Positions 1 through 6,352 are shown, counted from the stretch's first letter. The stretch is 7,322 bases of DNA from Kiritimatiellia bacterium (GCA_017411125.1 JAFPNP010000331.1:1-7322); one strand, 5' to 3'. The notes: generated by a model not told the origin, from the sequence alone. Numbers and translations: made by a program.

Positions 1-1207
1 CATCGAGATCTGGAACAACGTGTTCATGCAGTACAACAAGAACGCGGAAGGCAAGTTCGAGCCGCTCGGCCGCCACAACGTCGATACCGGCATGGGCGTC
101 GAGCGCACCGTGTGCATGCTTTCCGGCGCTCCGACGGTGTTCGACACGGAAATCTTCGCCCCGATCATGGCGAAGATCGACGAGCTTTCCACCACGCAGC
201 CGGACGACCCGGAGCAGGCCCTGCGCGCCCGCCGCATCATCGCCGACCACATGCGCACGGCCACGTTCATCCTCTGCGACCCGAAGGGCGGCGTGAAGCC
301 CGGCAACATCGGCGCGAACTACGTGCTGCGCCGTCTCATCCGCCGCGCCGTGCGCTACAGCCGCTTCCTCGGAATCGCTCCGGGCTTCACCGTCAAGCTC
401 GCCGAGACGATCTGCGAGAAGTACAAGCACGTCTATCCCGAACTCGCGGCCAATCTCGCCACGTGCAAGAACGACCTCGAGGCCGAGGAGAACCGCTTCA
501 ACCAGACGCTCGACAAGGGCGCGGCGATGTTCGCAAAGGTCGCCGAGCAGCTCAAGCTCCACAACCAGACGCAGATCAGCGGCAAGACCGCGTTCAAGCT
601 CTACGACACGTTCGGCTACCCTCTGGAAATGACGCTGGAGCTCGCAAGGGAGCAGGGGCTCGAAGTGGACGTGGCCGGCTTCGACGAGGCCAACAAGAAG
701 CACCAGGAGCTTTCCCGCACTACGTCAGCGGGAGCGTTCAAGGCCGGCCTGCAGGACAACTCCGCCGTCGTCACGCGGATGCACACCGCGACGCACCTGC
801 TGCACGCCGCTCTCCACAAGGTTCTCGGCCCCACGGCGAACCAGAAAGGCTCGAACATTACGCCGGAGCGTCTGCGCTTCGATTTCACGTGGCCGGAGAA
901 GATGACGGACGAGCAGATAAAGGCCGTGGAGGAACTCGTCAACCAGTGGATCAAGGACGCCATTCCCGTCACCAAGAAGATGACGACGGTGGAGGAGGCC
1001 AAGAACGAGGGCGCGATGGCGCTCTTCGGGTCGAAGTACGGCGATCAGGTGAGCCTCTACTCCATCGGCGACGTGTCGAAGGAAATCTGCTGCGGCCCGC
1101 ACGTCGAGAATACGTCCGAACTGGGCAGCTTCAAGATCACGAAGGAGCAGAGCTCTTCCGCCGGCGTGCGCCGCATCAAGGCGGTGATCGGAAACCTCGA
1201 AGCCTGA
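1..1207 (+). CDS. alaS: Alanyl-tRNA synthetase, minimal form, 5' end outside the window
   Basis: The gene encodes alanine--tRNA ligase, a class II synthetase that charges tRNA-Ala in the cytoplasm. Reading is open from base 2; the window begins at the conserved IEIWNNVFMQ segment of the catalytic core, so roughly the first 200 residues are missing and 401 are seen. Class II motif 3 appears as DTGMGVER (about 83-106). The core helical region follows (RRIIADHMR, NYVLRRLIRRAVRY), then YDTFGYP (602-622). The editing domain keeps its metal-binding residues: HTATH (782-796) and CCGPH (1088-1102), a C-x3-H pair. The protein ends just after AGVRRIKAV. Compared with the long family type (about 875 residues), two parts are absent: the beta-barrel insert of about 100 residues before HTATH, and the C-terminal C-Ala/DHHA1 domain. 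Full length is probably near 600 residues. The TGA at 1205-1207 is followed 23 bases later by thiC. Identity is certain; the domain losses are read directly. Confidence 0.96.
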   Translation, partial: IEIWNNVFMQYNKNAEGKFEPLGRHNVDTGMGVERTVCMLSGAPTVFDTEIFAPIMAKIDELSTTQPDDPEQALRARRIIADHMRTATFILCDPKGGVKPGNIGANYVLRRLIRRAVRYSRFLGIAPGFTVKLAETICEKYKHVYPELAANLATCKNDLEAEENRFNQTLDKGAAMFAKVAEQLKLHNQTQISGKTAFKLYDTFGYPLEMTLELAREQGLEVDVAGFDEANKKHQELSRTTSAGAFKAGLQDNSAVVTRMHTATHLLHAALHKVLGPTANQKGSNITPERLRFDFTWPEKMTDEQIKAVEELVNQWIKDAIPVTKKMTTVEEAKNEGAMALFGSKYGDQVSLYSIGDVSKEICCGPHVENTSELGSFKITKEQSSSAGVRRIKAVIGNLEA

Positions 1208-1210
1208 ACC

Positions 1211-1218
1211 GGAAAGGA
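1211..1218 (+). promoter_or_regulatory. Ribosome binding site of thiC
   Basis: GGAAAGGA lies 12 bases before the ATG at 1231, a slightly long but workable spacing. An in-frame TGA at 1222-1224 rules out any earlier thiC start, so this site together with the ATG at 1231 defines the start. It occupies most of the 23-base gap after alaS, which leaves no room for a separate promoter or a TPP riboswitch directly before thiC. Confidence 0.6.
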
Positions 1219-1230
1219 TTCTGACTGCAC

Positions 1231-2532
1231 ATGACACAGCTTGAAGCCGCCCGCAAGGGCATCGTCACGGACGCGATGAAGACCGTCGCGGCGGACGAAA
1301 AAGTGGACGCCGAGGCGCTCCGCGCCGCAGTGGCGGACGGAACCGCCGTCATTCCGCTGAACCCCGCCCATGCGAACTGCCGCCCGGTAGGCGTCGGGCG
1401 CATGGTCTCGACCAAGATCAACGCGAACCTCGGGCGCAGCGTCACGCACTCGGGGAAGGGCGACGAACTTGAAAAGCTTGCCATCGCCCTTAAGGCAGGC
1501 GCCGATTTCGTCATGGACCTTTCCGTCGGCGACGACGTGAAGGCCATCCGTCAGGGAATGCTGGACGCAAGTCCGCGCCCGCTCGGCACGGTGCCCGTCT
1601 ACGAGACGATTTCGCGCCTCAAGGGCGACATACCCCGCATGGATCCCTCGCTTCTTATCGGCGTGATCCGCGAACAGGCGGAGCAGGGCGTGGATTTCAT
1701 GACGCTCCATGCCGGGCTGCTGCTCAAGCAGATTCCGGAGGCCATGAAGCGCAAGATGGGGATCGTGAGCCGCGGCGGGTCGATCATGGCCGAGTGGATG
1801 ATGGAAAACCGCACCGAAAACCCTCTCTACACGCACTGGGACGAAGTGATGGACATCCTCGCCGAACACGACGTAACAGTGTCCCTCGGCGACGGATTGC
1901 GTCCGGGATGTCTGGCGGATGCTTCCGACGCGGCGCAGTTCGGGGAGTTGGACGTTCTTGGCGAACTTGTGGAGCGTTGCCGCGCGCGCGGCGTGCAGGT
2001 TATGGTCGAGGGGCCGGGGCACGTGCCGTTCGACCAGATCAAGATGAACATGGAGCGCGAACAGTCCGTGTGCAAAGGTGCGCCTTTCTACGTGCTCGGA
2101 CCTGTGGTCACGGACATCGCGCCCGGCTACGACCACATCGTGAGCGCCATCGGCGCGACGGCGGCGGCGACTTACGGAGCTTCCCTGCTCTGCTACGTGA
2201 CGCCCGCCGAACATCTCGGTCTTCCGGACGGCGACGAAGTCCATCGCGGCTGCATCGCCTACAAGATCGCAGCGCACGCCGGCGACGTGGCGCGCGGGCT
2301 TCCGGGCGCGCGCGACCGCGACGACGCCATGTCCGACGCGCGCGCCGCGTTCGACTGGGACAGGCAGTTCTCGCTTGCGCTCGATCCGGAGCGCGCCAGG
2401 GCGCGTTGGCTTCGCACGCGCGCTTTCACGGACGAGGCGCATTCGGACGACCACTGTTCGATGTGCGGCAAGGAGTTTTGCGCCGTGCGCACGTCCCGCC
2501 GCATTCGCGAACTTGCATCGGGCGGAAAATGA
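1231..2532 (+). CDS. thiC: Phosphomethylpyrimidine synthase ThiC (short form)
   Basis: ThiC is a radical-SAM enzyme that rearranges aminoimidazole ribotide into hydroxymethylpyrimidine phosphate, the pyrimidine half of thiamin. The 433-residue product matches the short ThiC type without the long N-terminal extension of the E. coli protein (about 630 residues). Recognisable segments include INANLGRS, GADFVMDLS, ASPRPLGTVPVYE, VDFMTLHAG, SRGGSIMAEWM, SLGDGLRPGC, MVEGPGHVPFDQI, PGYDHIVSAIG and CYVTPAEHLGLP. The cluster-binding motif near the C-terminus is intact as CSMCGKEFC (C409, C412, C417), the C-x2-C-x4-C spacing typical of ThiC. The start is fixed by an in-frame stop at 1222-1224. The stop overlaps the ribD start (ATGA, 2529-2532), pointing to translational coupling. 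No thiamin riboswitch is visible before it, so control would come from the alaS promoter or from a site outside the window. Confidence 0.97.
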   Translation: MTQLEAARKGIVTDAMKTVAADEKVDAEALRAAVADGTAVIPLNPAHANCRPVGVGRMVSTKINANLGRSVTHSGKGDELEKLAIALKAGADFVMDLSVGDDVKAIRQGMLDASPRPLGTVPVYETISRLKGDIPRMDPSLLIGVIREQAEQGVDFMTLHAGLLLKQIPEAMKRKMGIVSRGGSIMAEWMMENRTENPLYTHWDEVMDILAEHDVTVSLGDGLRPGCLADASDAAQFGELDVLGELVERCRARGVQVMVEGPGHVPFDQIKMNMEREQSVCKGAPFYVLGPVVTDIAPGYDHIVSAIGATAAATYGASLLCYVTPAEHLGLPDGDEVHRGCIAYKIAAHAGDVARGLPGARDRDDAMSDARAAFDWDRQFSLALDPERARARWLRTRAFTDEAHSDDHCSMCGKEFCAVRTSRRIRELASGGK

Positions 2533-3173
2533 AAATTTCCGAAAAGTTCGATCCTTGCTTTGCATGGCGGGCGGTCGAATTGGCCGCGCGGGGAGAAGGG
2601 CACACGCGCCCGAATCCGCCCGTCGGCGCGGTGATAGTGCGCGGCGGGAAAATCGTCGGCGAAGGATGGCATAGACGTTGCGGCGGCGACCATGCGGAAG
2701 TCGCGGCGATAAAGGACGCCGCCCGGCGCGGAGAATCGGTGCGCGGCGCGACGCTGTATGTCACGCTCGAGCCGTGTTCGAGGCCGGGGCGCGTGGGAGC
2801 CTGCACGGACGCGATCGTCGCGGCCGGGATAGGCCGCGTGGCTTTCGCCGTGCGCGACCCGAATCCGGTGAACAGCGGAAGGGCGGGGCGCGTCCTTTCG
2901 CGGGCTGGCGTGGAATGCGCCGTGCCGAGCCGAGCCAACACGTTGGAGGGAAAATGGGATCCGTCCGGCGGAATGGCGTCCGCTCTCGCCGCCGCACGCC
3001 GCCTGATTGCGCCGTTCGCAAAATACGTCACGACGGGGATGCCGTACGTGACGGTGAAGCTCGCCATGTCGCTTGACGGAAAATCTGCGACGGGCGCGGG
3101 GACGCGAAGTGGATATCGTCCGCGAAGGCGCGAAAGATCACGGGACGCGAGCGCGAGCGCGTGGACGCGATAA
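2529..3173 (+). CDS. ribD: RibD, 5' part: pyrimidine deaminase domain and start of reductase domain (frameshifted gene)
   Basis: RibD carries out two steps of riboflavin synthesis: deamination of the diaminopyrimidine made from GTP, then NADPH-dependent reduction of the ribosyl side chain. The ATG overlaps the thiC stop. The deaminase domain (about residues 1-145) has GHTRPNPPVGAV, the zinc and catalytic motif H55-A-E57 and the zinc cysteines C83 and C92 in PCSRPGRVGAC. The usual His-containing stretch between these cysteines is changed. The reductase domain begins with YVTVKLAMSLDGK. At GGGG (3098-3101) the frame is lost: after residue 191 this frame reads an unrelated arginine-rich tail to a stop at 3171-3173 (214 residues in all), while the expected GDAKWISS continues in the -1 frame. 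One extra G would restore a 353-residue RibD, near the usual length of about 360. An assembly or sequencing error is the simplest cause; true inactivation or slippage remain possible. Confidence 0.92.
   Translation: MKISEKFDPCFAWRAVELAARGEGHTRPNPPVGAVIVRGGKIVGEGWHRRCGGDHAEVAAIKDAARRGESVRGATLYVTLEPCSRPGRVGACTDAIVAAGIGRVAFAVRDPNPVNSGRAGRVLSRAGVECAVPSRANTLEGKWDPSGGMASALAAARRLIAPFAKYVTTGMPYVTVKLAMSLDGKSATGAGTRSGYRPRRRERSRDASASAWTR
3098..3101 (+). other. Frameshift site in ribD (GGGG run)
   Basis: Codons up to GCG GGG (3096-3101) read as RibD in the upstream frame. From base 3101 the downstream frame gives GAC GCG AAG TGG, that is D-A-K-W, exactly where RibD reductases continue after the SLDGK segment. 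The run appears one G short. A ribosome slipping back one base on GGGG would keep full P-site pairing, so slippage is mechanically possible, but no stimulatory hairpin was recognised downstream. Confidence 0.85.
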
Positions 3174-3589
3174 TGGTCGGCGCCGAGACGGTGCGGCGCG
3201 ACAATCCTTCGCTTCTCTCGCACGGCAGGCGAAACGACGATTTGATCCGCGTGGTTGTGTCCCGTTCCGGCAGGCTTCCGAAGGACGCGCAGGTGTTCAC
3301 CGACGGTGCGCCGAACAAGACGCTCGTGTTCGCCGACGCGGAACAGGCTCTGGACGTGCTGGGCGGCATGGGCGTGATGCACGTCTTGTGCGAAGGGGGA
3401 TTGAAACTCGCCACGTCTCTCGCCGATGCGGATCTCGTGGACGAATGGATTTCGGTTTCCGCGCCGGTCGTGATCGGGTCGCGGCGAATCGCGGACGCCC
3501 TGCGCTTCAGTCGCCTTGGGACGGAGGTTGTTGGCGACGGCGACGCGATTGGCCGCTATCGCCTGGCTTCGCGCCCGCAGCCTGAATGA
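3101..3589 (+). CDS. ribD: RibD, 3' part: reductase domain remainder (frameshifted gene)
   Basis: This is the continuation of ribD in the -1 frame, 162 residues to the TGA at 3587-3589. It carries the rest of the NADPH-dependent reductase domain: DAKWISS near the join, then DAIMVGAETVRRDNPSL, DLIRVVVSRSGRLP, VLCEGGLKLATSL, LVDEW, PVVIG and a terminal IGRYRL, all in family order. If translated alone it could start at GTG 3161 or ATG 3176. It would then lack the first reductase strand with the SLDGK loop and probably not work, so it is best seen as the second half of one gene rather than a separate enzyme. Conservation with no further stop or shift argues that the break is very recent or artefactual. 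Its last 83 bases overlap the end of the U32 gene on the opposite strand. Confidence 0.88.
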   Translation, partial: DAKWISSAKARKITGRERERVDAIMVGAETVRRDNPSLLSHGRRNDDLIRVVVSRSGRLPKDAQVFTDGAPNKTLVFADAEQALDVLGGMGVMHVLCEGGLKLATSLADADLVDEWISVSAPVVIGSRRIADALRFSRLGTEVVGDGDAIGRYRLASRPQPE

Positions 3590-4823
3590 GGAACACTTTG
3601 TCGCCTACGCGGCAGCGCGGCGCGGGAAACGTCACCCACGTTCCTTTTTCGGCAACGGCCGGGATTTCGTCGTCGCGCCGGAGCGAAGCGACGGCGAACT
3701 CCTGCACGCCGGTCGTGGGGCCGTGGATTTGCAGCTTGTCGCCGACGCGCACGGGACAGTCCTGTATCTTGACCTGCGCGATTCCGGCCTTCAGGAAATA
3801 ATCCATCACGACGCCGACATGCCGTTTGACGGTGGTCGCGGTGGAATCTTCCGCGTCTGTGAACTGGTCTGCGCCCGGCCGGCCGAAGTAGAGCCCCGTG
3901 GAGAATTCGCGGTGGAAAACCGTCTTCGTCTTCTCTACGAGCCTGGCTGCTAGTTCCTGGGTGAACGTTCCGTCGGCGACGGCGTCCACGGCCTCGCGGT
4001 ACGCCTCCGTCACGGTCTTGACGTAGTTGGCGTTGCGGGCGCGTCCCTCGATCTTGAAACTCGCGATTCCGGCGGCCATGAGCTTGTCCACGAACGGAAG
4101 CGAGCAGAGGTCTTTCGCGGAAAGGACGGTGTGCGGCTCGACCTCGAACTCCGTGTCTGCGTCGTGCAGCGGGTTGCCGTCCGCGTCCGTGAACCGGTCG
4201 ATGGCTTTTACGAGGAACCTGCGCCGGCAGGGCTGGTGGCATTCGCCCCTGTTCGCGCTGCAGCCGTAGGCGTCGTGCGAAAGGAGGCAGCGTCCGCTTT
4301 CCGCCACGCACTGCGCACCGTGCACGAAAGTTTCGACCTCTATTCCTGAACGGGCGGCGATTTTCGCCGCTTCTGCGAGGGTGCATTCGCGGGCTAGCAC
4401 GACGCGGGACGCGCCCTGCGACTTCAGGAACGCGGCGGCGGACGAGTTGGAGCAGCTCATCTGCGTAGACACGTGGAAGGGCGTTCCATGCTTGCGGCAC
4501 AGCGAAACCACGCCCCAGTCGGATACTATGAATGCGTCCGCGTGCGGCTTGGCGAAACGGATGATATCCTCCGCCTCCGCCAGTTCGTCCTCGAACACGA
4601 TCGTGTTCAGCACGAGGTAGAGCTTGGCGCCGCGTTCCCGGCATCGTCGCGCGGCATCGGGCAGTTCGTCGCGAGTGAAGTTGGCGGACGCTCTTGCGCG
4701 CATGTTGAGCGTACCGAGGCCGAGGTAGACGGCGTCCGCGCCCGCGTCGAGCGCGGCCTGCAGACATGTCATGTTCCCGGCGGGCGAGAGGATTTCGGGC
4801 TTCCGCATGGCGTGGCGCGTCAT
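3507..4823 (-). CDS. U32-family protein, probable RNA hydroxylase (TrhP/RlhA-like)
   Basis: The 438-residue product belongs to peptidase family U32. Studied members of this length (TrhP/YegQ, RlhA) hydroxylate tRNA uridine 34 or a 23S rRNA cytidine rather than cleave proteins. It opens with KPEILSPAGN, followed by GADAVYLGL. The family signature is complete: FVHGAQC, SGRCLLS, NRGECHQPCR, giving the four conserved cysteines C172, C179, C195 and C199. SFKIEGRARNANYV follows, and a C-terminal beta-barrel region (GVVMDYFLKAGIAQVKI, VRVGDKLQIHGP) ends near KVFLI. The chosen ATG (4823-4821) overlaps the stop of the mutase gene (ATGA); an ATG five codons further in is the alternative. After KVFLI comes a non-conserved, Arg/Gln-rich tail of about 26 residues that lies wholly antisense to the end of ribD and probably exists only because the next stop is there. 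Size and domain plan fit the tRNA hydroxylase TrhP best, but paralogues are hard to tell apart. Confidence 0.92.
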   Translation of the reverse strand: MTRHAMRKPEILSPAGNMTCLQAALDAGADAVYLGLGTLNMRARASANFTRDELPDAARRCRERGAKLYLVLNTIVFEDELAEAEDIIRFAKPHADAFIVSDWGVVSLCRKHGTPFHVSTQMSCSNSSAAAFLKSQGASRVVLARECTLAEAAKIAARSGIEVETFVHGAQCVAESGRCLLSHDAYGCSANRGECHQPCRRRFLVKAIDRFTDADGNPLHDADTEFEVEPHTVLSAKDLCSLPFVDKLMAAGIASFKIEGRARNANYVKTVTEAYREAVDAVADGTFTQELAARLVEKTKTVFHREFSTGLYFGRPGADQFTDAEDSTATTVKRHVGVVMDYFLKAGIAQVKIQDCPVRVGDKLQIHGPTTGVQEFAVASLRRDDEIPAVAEKGTWVTFPAPRCRVGDKVFLIQAAGAKPGDSGQSRRRRQQPPSQGD

Positions 4824-6169
4824 GCGCGTATGAGCGCGAGCAGTTCGTCGCGCTTTTCCGCCATGAGCTCGGGCGTCTTCGCTTCGAGGTTGAGGCGCAC
4901 GAGCGGTTCGGTGTTGGACATCCGCACGTTGCACCACCAGCCGCCGCGTTCCCAGTTCTCCACGCTTACGCCGTCAAGCTCGAAAACGCGCTCCGCCGTC
5001 GGCGCGTACTTTGCTTTGACGCGCGCGAGAACCTCTGCCGGATCGCCGGCCACCCGCGAGTTTATTTCGCCGGACTGCGAATAACGGCGCAACGGTGCGA
5101 CGAGTTCGCTGAGGGGCTTTCCGCTCTTGGCCACGATGTTCGCCAGCGAGAAAACGGCCATGGAGCTGGATTCGGCGGTGAAGTTCGCCTTGAAGTAGTA
5201 GTGTCCCGAAAGCTCGCCCGCGAAGATGGCGTCGTTTTCGCGCATCTGCGCTTTGATGAAACTGTGGCCGACGCGGGACATCACGGGACGCCCGCCGGCC
5301 GTCGCTATCGTTTCCTCGACCGCCTTGGACGAACGCAGGTCGTAGAGGCACGCGACGCCGGGCGCGGACTGCAGGAGGTCTTCGCTGACGAGCGCGGTGA
5401 TGAAGTCCATCGGCACGACCTCGCCTTTTTCGTCCACGAAGCCGGCGCGGTCTGCGTCGCCGTCGAACGCGACGCCGAAAGCGTATTTGCCTGGGTTCGC
5501 CCGCACGAGCGCCTGGAGGTCTTTGAGAGTTTCCGTCTTCAAGGGGTTTGCCTCGTGGTTCGGGAAGGAACCGTCGAAGTCTTCGTAGAGGCCGTCATAC
5601 GTGAGCGGCGATCCCTTGAACGCGGCGGCCTCGCAGATCCCCATGCCGTTTGCGAAGTCGCAGGCGACGTGGAGCGGCTTCGCCATGTGCTCGAAAGAGC
5701 GGACGTGGCGGGCGTAGTCGGCGAGAACGTCCACCTTGGTTACAGTGCCTTTCACGGCGGCGGGTTCGCCGAGGTCGCCGGACAGGACCATGCGTTCGAT
5801 GTCCTTTATCCCGTTGGCGCCGGAGATCGGCACGGCGTTCGCGCGGCAGAGCTTGCATCCGTTCCATTCTTTCGTGTTGTGGGATGCGGTGATCATTACG
5901 CTGCCGTCTGGACGGAGAGTGCCGTTGGCGAAGTAGCTCATCGGCGTTGAGGCGTGGCCGACGTCGATCACGTCCGCCCCGGCGTCGTTCAGGCCGCGCG
6001 CGAATGCGGCGAAAAGCGGCTCGGAGTGTGGGCGTATGTCGCGTGCGACCACGATCTTCTTCGGATTTCCGAGAAGCCTGGCGTACGCCCTGGCGATTTT
6101 GTAGAAAACGTCATCGATCAGTTCCTGTCCGTAGACGCCGCGGATGTCGTATGCCTTGAATATGCCCAT
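4820..6169 (-). CDS. Phosphomannomutase/phosphoglucomutase
   Basis: This alpha-D-phosphohexomutase moves phosphate between C1 and C6 of mannose or glucose phosphates, feeding nucleotide-sugar synthesis for polysaccharides and cell envelope. The 449-residue product has all four functional loops: the N-terminal FKAYDIRGVYG, the phosphoserine loop TASHN (S96), the metal loop DGDADR (D236, D238, D240), the sugar-binding loop GELSGH (318-323) and the phosphate loop RMSNTEP (416-422). Length is normal for the bacterial ManB/AlgC group. DGSFPNHEANP is typical of PMM/PGM enzymes rather than phosphoglucosamine mutase; the choice between mannose and glucose substrates cannot be made from sequence. The Pro that usually follows TASHN is Thr here. 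The start ATG (6169-6167) has a strong ribosome binding site 7 bases upstream. It is first in a two-gene unit, and its TGA overlaps the start of the U32 gene. Confidence 0.95.
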   Translation of the reverse strand: MGIFKAYDIRGVYGQELIDDVFYKIARAYARLLGNPKKIVVARDIRPHSEPLFAAFARGLNDAGADVIDVGHASTPMSYFANGTLRPDGSVMITASHNTKEWNGCKLCRANAVPISGANGIKDIERMVLSGDLGEPAAVKGTVTKVDVLADYARHVRSFEHMAKPLHVACDFANGMGICEAAAFKGSPLTYDGLYEDFDGSFPNHEANPLKTETLKDLQALVRANPGKYAFGVAFDGDADRAGFVDEKGEVVPMDFITALVSEDLLQSAPGVACLYDLRSSKAVEETIATAGGRPVMSRVGHSFIKAQMRENDAIFAGELSGHYYFKANFTAESSSMAVFSLANIVAKSGKPLSELVAPLRRYSQSGEINSRVAGDPAEVLARVKAKYAPTAERVFELDGVSVENWERGGWWCNVRMSNTEPLVRLNLEAKTPELMAEKRDELLALIRA

Positions 6170-6176
6170 TTGCTTG

Positions 6177-6184
6177 TCCTTTTC
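6177..6184 (-). promoter_or_regulatory. Ribosome binding site of the hexomutase gene
   Basis: On the minus strand GAAAAGGA ends 7 bases before the ATG at 6169, an ideal spacing. It supports this ATG as the start of the mutase. Confidence 0.75.
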
Positions 6185-6190
6185 TGTTTG

Positions 6191-6238
6191 CGTGGAGACG
6201 GCGTATATTGTACCACAAAAACACGCTTGCGCTCCACG
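6191..6238. repeat. 7-bp perfect inverted repeat spanning the divergent promoters
   Basis: CGTGGAG at 6191-6197 is matched by CTCCACG at 6232-6238, with 34 bases between. The arm centres are 41 bp apart, near four helical turns. One arm lies in the predicted leader of the mutase operon. The other touches the -35 box of the tRNA promoter and the -35 zone of the mutase promoter. Transcripts from the two predicted starts would not contain both arms, so any role would be as DNA, for example paired operator half-sites. A repeat this short may be chance. Confidence 0.3.
6207..6215 (-). promoter_or_regulatory. Extended -10 promoter of the hexomutase-U32 operon
   Basis: The minus strand reads TGG then TACAAT (complement of 6207-6212), an extended -10 element (TGn plus a hexamer close to TATAAT). 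The -35 position 17 bases further up (complement of 6230-6235, GGAGCG) is poor, as is common for extended -10 promoters. Transcription would begin near 6200, giving a leader of about 30 bases with the ribosome binding site inside it. Confidence 0.55.
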
Positions 6239-6255
6239 TTCTTAAATGCTATACT
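6227..6255 (+). promoter_or_regulatory. Sigma-70-type promoter of the tRNA-Thr gene
   Basis: TTGCGC (6227-6232) and TATACT (6250-6255) are separated by exactly 17 bases. The -10 box differs from consensus at one position and the -35 box at three. The expected start near 6262 would leave a short leader of about 8 bases before the mature tRNA, a usual layout for a lone tRNA gene. Confidence 0.7.
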
Positions 6256-6270
6256 TTAACCCGTTTTGCG

Positions 6271-6345
6271 GCCGGCATAGCGTAGTGGTAGCGCAGCGGT
6301 TTTGTAAACCGCTGGTCGGGGGTTCGAATCCCTCTGCCGGCTCCA
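6271..6345 (+). tRNA. tRNA-Thr (anticodon UGU)
   Basis: The sequence folds into a full cloverleaf of 72 bases plus an encoded CCA (6343-6345). The acceptor arms are GCCGGCA and TGCCGGC. The D stem is GCGT/GCGC (one G-T pair) around a short 7-base loop holding GG. The anticodon stem GCGGT/ACCGC is perfect, with loop TTTGTAA giving anticodon TGT at 6303-6305, which reads ACA. There is a 5-base variable region, and the T arm is GGGGG-TTCGAAT-CCCTC. The discriminator base is T (6342), which differs from the A of E. coli tRNA-Thr but is found in many other bacterial tRNA-Thr genes. It has its own promoter and stands alone. No terminator is visible before the convergent aminotransferase gene, whose stop codon is 7 bases away. 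Confidence 0.97.
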
Positions 6346-6352
6346 TTCGGGA

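Noticed and set aside
1208..1230. TPP riboswitch before thiC
   Set aside because: The gap is only 23 bases, far too short, and holds just the ribosome binding site.
1057..2565. A 502-codon open frame on the minus strand across thiC
   Set aside because: It is antisense to a clear thiC with all its motifs, its product is rich in Arg, His and Val in a low-complexity way with no recognisable domain, and long antisense frames are expected in GC-rich coding DNA.
3556..4767. A 403-codon minus-strand frame within the U32 gene
   Set aside because: It is the same strand in another frame and yields an Arg-rich product without motifs, while the overlapping frame carries the full U32 signature.
4821..4937. 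An upstream extension of the U32 protein to a Met at 4937
   Set aside because: The added residues lie inside the mutase coding region and resemble nothing; the family N-terminus begins at KPEILSPAG and the ATGA overlap gives a natural start.
4766..5950. A 394-codon plus-strand frame opposite the hexomutase gene
   Set aside because: The minus strand encodes a complete mutase with all four loops; the plus-strand product resembles no family and is a GC-driven shadow.
6201..6212. TATATT (6204-6209) as a plus-strand -10 box
   Set aside because: There is no -35 box at a suitable distance and no gene directly downstream; the better tRNA promoter lies at 6227-6255, and this stretch serves the minus-strand promoter.
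6216..6240. Possible intrinsic terminator on the minus strand (five T's after a GC-rich stretch)
   Set aside because: The bases before the T-run offer only a 3-bp stem with a 2-base loop or pairings with several G-U pairs, too weak for a terminator hairpin.
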